From Dendrolimus kikuchii (Eukaryota > Arthropoda > Insecta > Lepidoptera > Lasiocampidae), in contig CM034408.1 of assembly GCA_019925095.2 (NCBI GenBank), forward strand, positions 310,001-374,000: DNA of 64,000 nucleotides, written 5' to 3'. The translations under genes and the position numbers were made by a program. The notes under the pieces were generated by a model. It saw only the letters and a list, made by a program, of their open reading frames with translations. It was not told the DNA's origin and ran no database searches. How positions within the stretch are numbered: position 1 is the stretch's first letter; each line of letters begins with the position of its first letter. This document shows, piece after piece, positions 42,561-53,412 of the stretch.

Positions 42561-42696
42561 ACAAAGTCGTTTTCCACGTCTGTCTGTGTGTCTGTATATC
42601 CGATAATTCCTCCTAAACCACGCAGTGGTTTTTACCACCAGTTACAAATTCTTTCACCGATGTTTTACACGTATATTTGTATATAAAAAACCTAAT

Positions 42697-42925
42697 TATG
42701 TTCTTTCTTTTCTTTCACAATATCCCAATTACTTGGGGTCGGCACAATATGTCTTTTCCTTCCACACTCTTCTATTCTGACATACCTCTTCCGTCACACC
42801 GCATATCATCATGTCATCCTTCACACAATCCATCCATCTTTTTTTTGGTCTACCTTTAAATTTGTACCCATCGATCTTGTAGTATAACATTCTTTTTGTC
42901 ACGTGACTTTCATCCCTCCTAAAAA
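42697..42925 (-). pseudogene. RTE-like LINE ORF2 C-terminal remnant
   Basis: Minus-strand translation gives MLYYKIDGYKFKGRPKK, RWMDCVKDDM and a WKERTYCADPK-like end, the RTE/CR1-type GRPKKRWMD signature, with some frame breaks. Confidence 0.72.
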
Positions 42926-43059
42926 ACCTAATTATGTTGTTATGTAAGTAAAAAAGAATTACTTCCTAGCATATATTGTAATAATTAAATAACAGATAGG
43001 ATAAAACTTTTCTTACAAAATTTCAAATCTAAAACCGTGAGAATAGTAATCTATCTATC

Positions 43060-43270
43060 TATCTAGATAGATTGGTGTATAACACTTTATTATACGCCAA
43101 TACAAAAATTAACTTAATGATTAAATTTAGATTTAATTATGCACAAAGTGCGGTCTTATCGCTAAAAAGCGATCTCTTCCAGACAACCCCACTAATGAAT
43201 TGAGATGATAATGGCGATGGTGGTATATAACATATAGTACGAACTACTTACTTTTTAATAATAAATACAT
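43060..43270 (+). repeat. Jockey-like LINE 3' end (J4)
   Basis: A TATCTATCTATC run is followed by ATACGCCAATACAAAAATTA, TCTTATCGCTAAAAAGCGATC and CAGACAACCCCACTAATGAA. Nearly the same 200 bp occur at 47395-47592, each followed by a LINE-A copy. Confidence 0.65.
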
Positions 43271-43273
43271 ATA

Positions 43274-43427
43274 TACATACATACATAACTTCACGTCAGT
43301 TCCCTTGCGAGGTAGCCACGAACAACAGAGCACCATTCAGGCGTATTCTTACACACCTCACTCGCTTCTTTGACATTCATAACTCTCGTCATGCACGCTC
43401 GTCTGTTCTTAAGGCTCCTGACATCAC
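43274..43427 (-). mobile_element. LINE-A 3' end
   Basis: Short copy with several substitutions (GCGAGGTAGCCACG). Confidence 0.86.
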
Positions 43428-43517
43428 TGATATGTAATTTTATATAATTAGTATTATATTGCATATAGCTATATGTTTATTATATTGAAATAGTTGCATT
43501 TTATTACTATATATTGT

Positions 43518-43735
43518 ACTAGCTGTCCCAGCAGACGTTGTTCTGCCCTGAACAAATAAAATTTATAACCCGATTCCAGCGCCACCTACCGGGTCCAAAT
43601 GTAAGCTATCATATCTTTCAAGTCGGATCAAACTGCACACGGTGTGCAAATTTGATTAAAATCTGCCCAGTAGTTTAGGAGTCCATCGCGGACAAACAAC
43701 GTGACACGTAATTTATATATATTAAGATATATATA
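43518..43735 (+). repeat. Family R copy
   Basis: ACTAGCTGTCCCAGCAGACG, then TCAAACTGCACACGGTGTGC and GTGACACGTAATTTATATAT; same variant as 56091. Confidence 0.8.
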
Positions 43736-43805
43736 ACTTACGTGTACTTATATACTTGTATATACCTATATACTATAGTATATATGATTACCTATAGTAT
43801 ATGTG

Positions 43806-43905
43806 ATTACTTATGTGTCAAACCCGCTGATCTGTCTCAGGCGAGCGTAGTGGGTATACTGTCTGTTTCCCTATAAATGAGAAGACTGAGCCCAGCAATG
43901 TTTAT
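43806..43905 (+). repeat. SINE-H 3' fragment
   Basis: GTGTCAAACCCGCTGATCTG, GCGTAGTGGGTATACTGTC and GAGCCCAGCA match the distal part of SINE-H. Confidence 0.6.
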
Positions 43906-43924
43906 GAGTAGTTATTATGTTTAT

Positions 43925-44120
43925 TTATAAAATTCTTCTGTTTTATATGTCTGTCACTGAACTCCTTCCAAACGGTTGGACTGATTTTGATGAATTTTTT
44001 GTACGTTTGAAGTGGGTCCCGGGATGGTTAAGCTTCACAATTGGACCCGGTAAATGGCGCTGCAATCGGGTTTTAAGTTTTTTTGTTTAGGGCAGGATAA
44101 CGTCTGCTGGGCTCTTCTAT
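43925..44120 (-). repeat. Family R copy
   Basis: GACCCGGTAAATGGCGCTG and GGATAACGTCTGCTGGGC mark a minus-strand single-unit copy. Confidence 0.75.
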
Positions 44121-44138
44121 ACGTCTATACAAATAAAT

Positions 44139-44396
44139 AAAATTGAAGTGTCTGTTTGTAATGTCAAAATAACAGCTTTTTACTAAATACAAATGAAAGT
44201 ATATACGGTACTTATATCAAAAAATTACATTTAAAATTTTTGTCTGTCTGCCTGTCTGTTTGGATGTTCGGGCTTATCTCTGAAAGAGCAACTGGGAGAT
44301 ACCCGAGGTTATAAAGAGTAACTTGGCTACTTTTACATATTCATAGGGTTCCGTGAAAAAAAATCAACGCAGACAAAGTCGCGGGCAGAGTTAGTA
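44139..44396 (-). repeat. Family R-like copy, diverged
   Basis: The end GACAAAGTCGCGGGCAGAG is the reverse complement of the CTGCCCGCGACTTTGTC-type start. The middle has CATAGGGTTCCGTGAAAA. Confidence 0.6.
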
Positions 44397-44786
44397 ATAA
44401 TATTAAATAACAAGCCGATCCACACTTGTTATTAACATTCTGTCTTGATAATATTGCACGCGTTACATCGCGATTATCGCCCGAACCGTGCGCCATCTTG
44501 CGCATTCCTCCTGCAATTTGGGGGGTCCCTGCCGTTCGTGCGTAAGTTATGTACATTTTAGTGTAAACGACCCTTAATGACGACGAGCAATGGCCCTTCA
44601 TAACTTACGCCATTTTATATCAAAATATACACACATATAATATCCTATACAATATTTTACTTGGAAGATAATTTTCATACATTAAAAACAGGATTTTTAA
44701 GTGAATTACACTATTTAATGATGTTTAAATGATTTGGACAACTTAAGCCATATCTAAAGTTAGATATTACGATAGAAAATATTTCA
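44397..44786. other. Non-coding stretch
   Basis: CCGTTCGTGCGTAAGTTATG and TTCATAACTTACGCC form a weak inverted pair near 44534-44610. No exon is seen. Confidence 0.4.
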
Positions 44787-45045
44787 TACTAGCTTTTGCC
44801 AGCGACTTCGTCCGCGTGAAATAGTTAAAAAAAGTAAGTTAAAAAACCTCCCGATTTTGAAACATTCTTCATTGATGCTCCGCTCCTATTGGTCTTAGCG
44901 TGATGATATATAAGCCTATAGCCTTCCTCGATAAATAGTCTATCTAAAATTGTAATCATTTTTCAAATCAGACCATTCGTTCCTGAGATTACCGCGTTTA
45001 AGCAACAAACAAACAAACTCTTCAGCTTTATATATTAGTATAAGA
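44787..45045 (+). repeat. Family R copy
   Basis: Starts ACTAGCTTTTGCCAGCGACTT and ends TTATATATTAGTATAAGA. Confidence 0.78.
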
Positions 45046-45130
45046 TTAATCATCTAAAGACACAGTTTAACTAAAATTTTATCAAAAAATTATCTTATAA
45101 GAAAAAAATAAGCTATGTACTATATATACA

Positions 45131-45315
45131 TACTAGCTGTACCCGGCAGACGTTGTCTTCCCCTTAAAAAAAAATCTAGAAACCGATTGCAGCGCCATCA
45201 ACCGGGATCAATTGTTAATCTAAACCATTTTCGAATCTACTTGAAAAAACACAAAATTTTTATCAAAGTCGGTCCTACCGTTAAAGAGGTGTTCAGCGGC
45301 GCTCGCTACCGGTAA
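45131..45315 (+). repeat. Family R copy, truncated
   Basis: ACTAGCTGTACCCGGCAGACG to GTCGGTCCTACCGTTAAAG; diverged. Confidence 0.72.
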
Positions 45316-45420
45316 ACGATCCATTTGAACGCACCCAAAAATAATTCACCTGAATCAGACAAATGAAAATGAGTTTATATACAGTCACCATTGCCGAAAT
45401 CGTTTCACCGATGCCGAGAT

Positions 45421-45735
45421 TATCTGTGCAGGAACGGAGAAAGAATACAATATCCTGCGGCCGGGCGGCCTGTCGTAAGTGGCGACTAAACAACCCACAG
45501 CCAGGTGGTAGGGCACTTGCGCGACTGGATGGCTACCACCCCTGGTCTAAAGCATGTCGCCATAACAACCTTGAGTTGTGTTCCGGCATTAGTGACCAGG
45601 TTCCAGTGACCCTTAAGAGAGCAGCAGCGCATTTGTAGCACCTTTGGTGTTGCGAATGCCCATAGGCGATGGTAACCGCTTTCCATTAAGTGGGCCGTCT
45701 GCCTGTCTGCTGAACTCCTGCAATAGAAAAAAAAA
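45421..45735 (+). repeat. Retroposon S copy, full length
   Basis: TATCTGTGCAGGAACGG to CTGCAATAGAAAAAAAAA. Confidence 0.88.
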
Positions 45736-45910
45736 CTGATGTTTTCTTAATGATATTTTTTTTATTGACGAATATCATATTTTAATACTTATTACCTTAT
45801 TCCAGACGAAGACAATTCCAAAAACACAAAAATCATAAAAATTGGTCTCGCCGTTCTTGAGTTATAAATGGAGTAACTAACACGACTTTGTTTTATATAC
45901 ATAGATTGTA

Positions 45911-46300
45911 TTGTCAAAGTTTTATTTAGCCTACCGCCAACTTATTAATTTTAATTTTGTTTATGGTTATTATTATTGTTTATTAAGAAAATTTCTTGCG
46001 CCGCTTCTTCTCTTCAAGCCATAACATGTTGCGAAGCGGTAGTAAATTAGATTAGACACCCATAGAGTAAATAATAACCATAAACAAAATTAAAATTAAT
46101 AAGTTGGCGGTAGACTAAATAAAACTTTAACAATACTCGTTGACACTTGACATATTTGTCTTCCGTGATCACGGCCACTGAAAAGTGGCCGAAACGTCGG
46201 AAAAACCAAAATCAAATAAAATTAGCGCGCTTAAAACCGTTAAAACGTAGTTTTATTATGTATACAAGTCGCGAAAACTTAAGAAAATATTATACATAGA
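45911..46300. repeat. Family F with inverted internal segment
   Basis: The left part runs outward (TTTATTTAGCCTACCGCCAA, plus orientation) and then meets the opposite-orientation body at about 45980. The right end is complete with outer AAGTCGCGAAAACTTAAG. Confidence 0.75.
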
Positions 46301-46365
46301 TTGTATTTAGAAAGGAGACAGGGACTTTTCGGCCAAGGAAATGTAATTAAAAAAGCGTTATATTC

Positions 46366-46732
46366 TTTTCAACACACTTGCTCATAAAGTGGCTCTATGG
46401 TCACCGCAATTAGGCACAGAATGACACCCATAATCAAACTGTGACTAAAAAACATTATAACTCACTAGTGAGTTATAGATTTTTTTTTTAATTTTATTGG
46501 TTGAATTGCTTTGTTCTTAAAAAAGTTTTTATTAAAAAAAAAAAAGATCGTGTTCTATAGAACAAATAAATTAATGTTCCTATTGCTTGCTCATTTCATG
46601 CAACTTCTTATTTAAATAGATAATTTTAACTCGTACGTGTTTAATAAATAAAACTTTCACTCATATATAACTTTTTTATCTACTAAATAAAATGAGTTTT
46701 TGTTGTTATTTTATTCACAAGTGTGTTGAAAA
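46366..46732. repeat. Element with short terminal inverted repeats
   Basis: TTTTCAACACACTTG (46366-46380) and CAAGTGTGTTGAAAA (46718-46732) are perfect 15-bp inverted ends of a 367-bp AT-rich unit. Beyond it, 46760-46840 (GATTACCGTCCTCGGCTC ... CTCGGCGGTAATCACC) is a second inverted pair, so the true element may extend to about 46850. Confidence 0.6.
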
Positions 46733-46910
46733 ACGTCGTATGATACACGTGTGTATTGATGATTACCGTCCTCGGCTCTCTTAAGACCCTCGCCTACGGC
46801 TCGAGTCTCAATGGCGCCTCGGCGGTAATCACCAATGTTACACACTAGTACCATAATGTACTATTGTAGTCTCTGCCTACCCCTATGCGTGAAAGGTGTG
46901 ATAGTATGTA

Positions 46911-47365
46911 GGGTGGCGCAAAAAACCGAGTATTTTTTAAGTCTCGTATGAAAAAAAATGTTAGATTTGATATTTTAGGAACTCCCTCCAAAGGACAGCT
47001 CAAAAAAAAAATTAAAAGGTCGCTCCACATTTTTTAAGATTAGACAGTGCATTACTTTAGGTTTTTTTCGAGCGAGTAATACACTAGTAAATTAAAAAAA
47101 AAAATGAGGGACCTTTTAAAATTCATATTTTGAACTGAAACGTTCAGAAACTTGTTATTTTAGGTCTATAAAATTATACCGCAACGAGAAAAAATTTTGA
47201 ATAAAGAAAGCGGTTTTTGGCGATTTTTGAAATGTTAAAAAATTTGGAGCGGCCTCTTCAAAAAATTTTTTGAACTGTCCTTTGGAGGGAGTTCTTACAA
47301 CATCATAAACTAATCTTTTTTTTCTCGAGACTAAATAAAAAAATAGTCATTTTTTTGCGCCACCC
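46911..47365. repeat. MITE with TA duplication
   Basis: The 455-bp unit starts GGGTGGCGCAAAAAA and ends TTTTTTTGCGCCACCC, bounded by TA at 46909-46910 and 47366-47367. Inverted similarity continues inward (GAACTCCCTCCAAAGGACAG on both sides), so nearly the whole unit can fold on itself. The TA target suggests a Tc1/mariner-type origin. Confidence 0.88.
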
Positions 47366-47394
47366 TAATGTATTTATAAAGTCCATAAAATATA

Positions 47395-47592
47395 GATAGA
47401 TAGATAACACTATATTGTACACCAATACAAAAATGACCTTATAGACTAAAATGATATCTAGTTATGTACAAAGGGCGGTCTTATCGCTAAAAAGCGATCT
47501 CTTCCAGACAACCCCACTAATGAATTGAGATGATAATGGCGATAGTGGTATATAACATATAGTACAAAATACTTACATTTTAATAATAAATA
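47395..47592 (+). repeat. Jockey-like LINE 3' end (J5)
   Basis: Close relative of 43060-43270, with GTCTTATCGCTAAAAAGCG and CAGACAACCCCACTAATG. Confidence 0.65.
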
Positions 47593-47622
47593 CATAAGTG
47601 ATATATATATATCACTTATGTA
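47591..47622. repeat. Perfect 32-bp palindrome
   Basis: TACATAAGTGATATAT is followed by its exact reverse complement. It sits at the junction between the J5 end and a LINE-A copy. Confidence 0.9.
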
Positions 47623-47623
47623 T

Positions 47624-47969
47624 TGGCCTGAAAGAGAGTGTCGTGGTGAAGGTAAGGAAAGGAATGCTCCGGTGGTTCGGGCATGTGGAAATAATGCATA
47701 ATGAAAGAATGACTAAACAGATATACAATGCAAAAGTGGATGGATGCAGAAGTCGTGGAAGGACACGACACACCTTCCATGATCAAATTGATCGTGTACT
47801 AGCGGAGAGTGATGTCAGGAGCCTTAAGAACAGACGAGTGTGCATGACTAGAGTTATGAATGTTAAAGAACCAAGTGTGGTGTGTAAGAATGGGCCTAAA
47901 TGGCGCTCTGTTGTTCGTGCCTACCCCGCAAGGGAACTGGCGTGAAGTTATGTATGTATGTATGTATAT
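47624..47969 (+). mobile_element. LINE-A 3' end, about 345 bp
   Basis: Open from LKESVVVKVRKGMLRWFGHV to PARELA. It is diverged at HVEIMHNERM and NVKEPSVVCKN. Confidence 0.9.
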
Positions 47970-48484
47970 ATAGATATATGCAGAGATTTTATATATTATA
48001 TATACTTAATATACATATATACAAAATATATAAATATTTCTATTCCGAAAATATAAGTGTCAACAGGATACAGAGCAAATTATAAATATTAATTCAAATA
48101 TATACAGGATATTTAAATAACCATTTAACTGAAATATACTATAATAATAAAGTAGTTTATTATATATTAATTTTCCGTCGAAATATAAATTGTAGTTTTT
48201 AGTACTATAAAATATATGACAATATGACAGATTAGTATTAATGTCGGTGAACCGGGACATGTCCGGTCCGGTCTAGATGTCCGATTACCGGTCAATCTGA
48301 AATGCCTTGGCTCCGGGCCAACGGTTTAATATTCTTTAAGGCACAGTTGGACTGGCGTTTGGTTTGGAATTGCATTTTGCAGTTACTGCAGCAATTTCTT
48401 ACAGGTACTGATTGCTGCGCTTCAGGTAGTTGATATTTTATTTTTTGATCATCGTCCAATTATTTTGATAAACGTATATTTAAT
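47970..48484. other. AT-rich non-coding stretch
   Basis: No exon or repeat is recognised. Confidence 0.4.
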
Positions 48485-48720
48485 ATTTCTTTAAGTTTTC
48501 GCGACTTATATATATAATAAAACTACGTTTTAACGGTTTTAAGCGCGGTAATTTTATTTGGCTATTTGGTAGGCTAAATAAAACTTTAACAATACTCGTT
48601 GACACTTGACATCTTTGTCTTCCGTGATCACGGCCACTGAGTAGTGGCCGAAACGTCGGAAAAACCAAAAATCAAATAAAATTACCGCGCTTAAAACCGT
48701 TAAAACGTAGTTTTATTAAA
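48485..48720. repeat. Family F with central deletion
   Basis: Left outer repeat TTAAGTTTTCGCGACTTA plus terminal repeat, then directly GGTAGGCTAAATAAAACT and the right half. Confidence 0.8.
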
Positions 48721-48785
48721 CGTATATTTATTTGTATTACACTTTTTTTTAAATTAAAACATTGATTCCTGTTTTAATAGACTTA

Positions 48786-49022
48786 TAAATAACAGCCCAA
48801 AGACGTCTCACTGCTGGGCTCGGACTTCCGAATTTTTAGGGGAACGAACAGTTTACGTGCTTGTTCAAAGCAGCTTGGCGGGTTGGACTCATCGCTTATC
48901 TCGATGAGGTTTCAATACGTCGTTTATCCTTTAACGTTAGCATGTAGTAATTGTAAAAAAAGCACATTAGGTCAGAAAATAAAAAAAGTACATATTTTCC
49001 GACCAGAATTTGAACTCCCCTA
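48786..49022 (-). repeat. SINE-H copy, diverged
   Basis: AACAGCCCAAAGACGTCTCA, CTGCTGGGCTCGGACTTCC and CACATTAGGTCAGAAAAT are shared with 59706-59985. Confidence 0.72.
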
Positions 49023-49026
49023 TTGC

Positions 49027-49347
49027 TTTTTTTTTATTTTTTTATTGCAGGAGTTTAGCAGACAGGCAGACGGCCTCCTGGATGGAAAGCGGTTACCATC
49101 GCCTATAGATATTTGCAACACCAAAGGTGCTATAAATGCGCTGCTGCTCTCTTAAGTGAGTCTGGAACCTGGTCACTAATGCCGGAACACAACTCTAAAG
49201 TTGTTATGGCGGCATGCTCTAGACCAAGGGTGGTAGCCATCCAGTCGGGCAAATGCCCTACCACCGGCTGTGGGTTGTTTAGTCGCCTCTTACGACAGGC
49301 CGCCAGGCCGCAGGAAATTGTATTCTTTCTCCGTTCCTGCACGGATA
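49027..49347 (-). repeat. Retroposon S copy, full length
   Basis: T-rich left end and CTGCACGGATA right end. Confidence 0.88.
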
Positions 49348-49439
49348 GAACGTGATAGTACGTAGTGATAGAACGTTACGTGCTGTGGGTGAAACACCGA
49401 TCAAAAGAGAAACTGCCTTCATTTAATTAAATATTATTT

Positions 49440-49799
49440 AAATAAAAATACCTTTTCAAATTATACACACGCGCCCCGATCCGTCCGATCAACGTTCCGG
49501 TGTCGCGCGACTGAATAGTTTTGAAGCCTCACGTCTGGATGCTCCACCGCAATGTTGTCACGCAGTCTGATGGCCCCTATAATCCCTTTGCTCTCTTGTC
49601 CTTCCTTTCGCTTCGCTAGCCAGTGCCAGTCTGCCTCCGTGCTTTTATTTATTTTGGAGCTGGACCCAGCTGAATAGCCGCAGATGGCTGTTTCAGCGAT
49701 ACCGGACTTTGGGGGCTTCCCGACTCCGTGGGAGCGGAGGCGTTCAGCCCGGAAGCAGCACGCTCGAGGAGGCACCTCCTGTGAGGTTCGACCGCTGCG
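49440..49799. other. GC-richer repeat of unknown type
   Basis: A 104-codon minus-strand frame (49461-49775) has no recognisable domain. The base composition and neighbours suggest a LINE untranslated region. Confidence 0.35.
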
Positions 49800-50430
49800 G
49801 GGGATTGACTCTATATTGAGAATTAGCCGTTAAAGGCTGAAAGAGCTAAGCCAACAGGCTGAAGTGATTATTTGGGGACCAGTTATCGACTCCGCCGGCG
49901 GAGCCAATCCTAATCTATCATTACTACCGCTTCGCCACGTGTTATAGCTGGTGGAGAAGAAGCGGCGGAAGAAACTCCAGCAACACGCCTATGCTAATCT
50001 TGTATGGCTACTTGTGTCTGTAGTGAGTGAGTGAGATTGGTGGGGTCTTACCTCTGTGTAAGAGGATCCGAACCGGGGGCTCTCCGGCGTCTGTTATGCC
50101 AGGCTGATGTTCTGAGCCTCGGGGGGTTCATAGTCGCGAGGAGACGGGTGATTTTATCGGGCTCGTCAATGAGTACATTGCGAGGGCGACGATTTCTCAT
50201 GGGAGCGTTCGGTGTGGGTTTGTGGTTGACCGTTTCCGTCACCAGAGGGTTCGGGTGATGGGGGGCAAGGTCAAAGAATCTGCGCGATAGAGTGATTATA
50301 TAGTCTTTGATGGAGGGAAGCTCCAGATCGCGGTGCAAGTCGGCGAGCCGCATATAGCGCGGGGCGTCGACTGCAGCACGCATAAAGTCTGCCTCCGCGC
50401 GCAGATTACCGCGCTTATATATATGTTCGA
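49800..50430 (-). pseudogene. Jockey-like LINE end (J2)
   Basis: The minus-strand frame at 50048-50430 reads RAEADFMRAAVDAPRYMRL, ADLHRDLELPSIKDYI and LAPHHPNPLV, the conserved C-terminus of Jockey-clade ORF2 (pattern HRDL...HPNPL). The 3' UTR follows to about 49800 and includes TTCCGCCGCTTCTTCTCCAC on the minus strand. Confidence 0.82.
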
Positions 50431-50788
50431 CATTCTAGAATGAACCCTATTACGTCATCCAACTATATGTCTATCCTTGTCCAACAACTATTCCCGTTCT
50501 TGTTACTTACTAGTAGTTTATTCCAGTTTCTTCTTGAGCATATCTATCCCGTTTTAACATTTGTCTGGCCCTATATTTCTATCCTGCTCTTTCGTGTTAC
50601 TTTGTATATGGAATATTCTATTATGTTATTGTTAAGGCGAAGACTACGCAATATTTTCTTAAGGGGGAGAAATTCCGCTACGCGTCTTCGTCACACTATT
50701 ATATTTACGTAGTCTGTGATTTCAACCCACGTCATTTGAGATGGCTAGTAAAGAATAATTATATTTTTTATTTTATTTCTTATAATAA
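50431..50788 (+). other. Unrecognised segment with a hydrophobic open frame
   Basis: The frame at 50440-50712 (90 codons) has two or three hydrophobic stretches (LFPFLLLTSSLFQFLL; FVWPYISILLF) and an arginine-rich end. No family is recognised. A heat-shock-element-like ATTCTAGAAT precedes it. It is probably chance or transposon sequence. Confidence 0.25.
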
Positions 50789-50998
50789 ACTAGCTGTCCC
50801 GGCAGACGTTGTTCTGCCCTGAAGAAATAAAATTTAGAACCCGATTGCAGCGCCTCCTACCGGGTTCAATTGTGAATCTAAAACCATCCTCGAATCCACT
50901 TGAACACACACAAAAAAATTAATTCAAATCGGTCCAGCCGTTTAGGAGTTCACTGTCAACACACGTACAGAAGAATTATATATATAAAGATTTAGTTG
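50789..50998 (+). repeat. Family R copy, single unit
   Basis: ACTAGCTGTCCCGGCAGACG to AGAATTATATATATAAAGAT, with both ends present. Confidence 0.83.
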
Positions 50999-51135
50999 CT
51001 AGATACTTATTATAAGCGTCGTAATTGTCTTCTCTGATACCTAATGACTGTAGATTATTTCATTGATCATAATCTGTAACAAGATTAATGTATAAAATTA
51101 ACTTTATTTTAAATTATTCATAAATGTATGTCTTT

Positions 51136-51725
51136 GAAGACCACGGGCCATAAAAATGGCCCGGACATTTGGAGGGCTTGCGTGGGGCCATGGGAAGGTG
51201 AACACGTAGAGGCCCTTTGACAAATTTAATGTAAATGTGGCGTGACACTGGCCGGCGATTATCCCTGTCTACACCATATAGTATGCACCCAAGGACAAGC
51301 CCCGGCCAGTGTAGGACTATTGCGGGAAATGAGGACAAAAAGTACCGGGCTATTGGGCTGAACTACTAGTGGTACTAGGGGTCTGGGAATATGGGGACTA
51401 TGGCGTCTGCCCGTCGCAATGTTCGGGGAACATGGAAAAATGGGCAGACGGTGACTCGCCACTCCCTGCATGGGCCCCAAAAAATGCCATAGAAGACAGG
51501 GGCAACATGGGTGCGAGTGGCTAAGGGGTATCGAGAGGTGGGCTGCAGGTTCACCTCAGCTACTTCCGACGTTAGGCCATTTATCACTTCCACCCCTGGA
51601 GCTTGAGTCTTAGCTCTAGCGATCTCCACTCCGTGCCGGCCGGTTAAGGCAAGCACGGAGGCGGGGGCCTTGCCTTGGCCCGCGGAGTCAGGTACGAGGT
51701 GTCGCTACTCACCTAAGGCTTCGCC
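51136..51725 (-). repeat. Family U repeat, longer copy
   Basis: The left half matches 39598-39862 in reverse. The right half is GC-rich and carries CTTGCCTTGGCCCGCGGAG and AGGCTTCGCCACAAAGC. A 93-codon minus frame (51375-51656) is open, but I recognise no domain. A LINE 5' region is possible. Confidence 0.6.
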
Positions 51726-51904
51726 ACAAAGCCCCCCTGCGGGTATTTATTATTCATTATTATTGAACATTTTAATTATTTAGTAGCTGCTACATCAAAA
51801 ATATCAAAGCGACGATTACTAAAAATAAAAATATATCAAACACATTTCTGTATAAAATTTATTATAAAAATAAAGAGTTTGAGCTACATAAATAAGAAAA
51901 TCAA

Positions 51905-52155
51905 TTTTATCTAGACGTGTTGCTGGGGAGTTTCTTGCCGCTTCTTCTCTTCAAGACCCAACATGTTGCGAAGTGGTAGTAAATTAGATTAGGCTCCCAC
52001 AGAGTAAATAATAACCATGAACAAAAATAAAACTAAATAACTAAAATGAACAAGTTGGCGGTAGGCTAAATAAAACTTTAACAATACTCATTGACACTTG
52101 ACATCAAATCAAATGCATTACCGCGCTGAAAATCGAGAAAACGTAGTTTTAATAT
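51905..52155. repeat. Family F right half
   Basis: Starts at GAGTTTCTTGCCGCTTCTTC and ends ACGTAGTTTTAATA. The hairpin block is deleted between TTGACATC and AAATCAAATG. Confidence 0.72.
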
Positions 52156-52161
52156 TTGTAA

Positions 52162-52730
52162 CTAGCTGACCCGGCAAACTTCCGCCTCAGAATCAATAAA
52201 TAAAAAAGCTTAATGATAATTGCAGAATATTTTAAGTTTAGTAAAAAAAATGTGGTCAAAACTTAACCGGAACGAACATCAAACGTTTGACATTCAAAAC
52301 CAAAAATATGAAAAATAAAATTTAATTTCTGAACGACTTTTAAATGTAATTGATTTCTAAACGACGGGACGAACATCAAATGTTTGACAAGTAGGAATAA
52401 TTTCTAAGGGAAAGCGAAATTGTTGTTTTTACTATATTCCAAGCATTTGTTTCATATTTAAGAACAGACGAGTGTGCATGACAAGAGTTATGAATGTCAA
52501 AGAAGCAAGTGAGGTATGTAAGAATGGACCTAAATGGCGCTCTGTTGTTCGTGCCTATCCCGCAAGGGAACTGGCGTGAAGTTATGTATGTATGTATGTT
52601 TCACATTTACTCACCTTTTAAACTTTTCCTGGACTTCCACAAATAATTCAAAACCAAAATTAGCCAAATCAGTCCAGCCGTTCTCGAGTTTTAGCGAGAC
52701 TAACGAACAGCAATTGACTTTTATATATAT
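52162..52730 (+). repeat. Family R copy interrupted by LINE-A
   Basis: AACTAGCTGACCCGGCAAAC to CAATTGACTTTTATATATAT. The LINE-A at 52461-52596 splits it at GTTTCATATTTA, and another LINE-A lies in its tail. Confidence 0.78.
52461..52596 (+). mobile_element. LINE-A 3' end with 13-bp target duplication
   Basis: TGTTTCATATTTA at 52448-52460 is repeated as TGTTTCACATTTA at 52597-52609. Only the last 40 codons remain. Confidence 0.87.
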
Positions 52731-52884
52731 ACATACATACATAACTTCACGCCAGTTCCCTTGCGGGGTAGGCACGAACAACAGAGCGCCATTCAGGCTT
52801 ATTCTTACACACCTCACTCGCTTCTTTGACATTCAAAGCTCTTGTCATGCACGCTCGTCTGTTCTTAAGGCTCCTGACATCACC
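52731..52884 (-). mobile_element. LINE-A 3' end
   Basis: Short copy flanked by TATATA, inserted in the tail of the R element. Confidence 0.86.
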
Positions 52885-53159
52885 TATATAATATATAGAT
52901 TATTATATTACATGACCGCAACGTAACAAGTGAAATCAATACCAGTTCACCTGTAATCCGCGGTAGTGATTAATCCTGTTGTAATTCGGCGCGTGTAAGC
53001 CGACGCCCGCGTGCCGGAATCCACGCGCCACCAAATATCTATCCAATCCAATTTTAATCCACGATCTATCATTATTTATCAATCATAATAATTACAGCTC
53101 ATAAAACCTACTAATTGATTTCTATCCGCAGCACATATTTTCAACCTCCTATTGAATAT

Positions 53160-53404
53160 GACGGCCTCTGTGGTTGAGCGGGCTAAGCCTTTGCCGGCCT
53201 ACCTCACTGCAATGCAGAGGCTCCGGGTTCGATTCCTGGTATAGTAAATTTCGGAAACGTATTTGGTCCGTTATTTACTGTGGTCTGGGTGTCTGGGATC
53301 GGCCCCAGAGTAGTACCGTTGTATATTACCCATAACACAAGCGTAACTTGCTTAATTTGGGGATATACAATATGTGTGTTTGTCTGCCGATTATTTATTA
53401 TTAT
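53160..53404 (+). repeat. SINE-T with 8-bp target duplication
   Basis: Best plus-strand copy: A-box region TGGTTGAGCGGGC, B box GGTTCGATTCC at 53226-53236, the body GTCTGGGATCGGCCCCAGAG, and a (TTA)n tail. TTGAATAT lies at 53152-53159 and 53405-53412. Confidence 0.88.
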
Positions 53405-53412
53405 TTGAATAT

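Noticed and set aside
49461..49775. 104-codon minus-strand frame with arginine-rich start
   Set aside because: No recognisable domain. It sits beside the 3' end of a Jockey-like element and is more likely untranslated repeat sequence.
50440..50712. 90-codon frame with hydrophobic stretches as a membrane protein gene
   Set aside because: Hydrophobicity is expected from T-rich DNA, and no family or splice signal supports it. It is listed only as an unrecognised segment.
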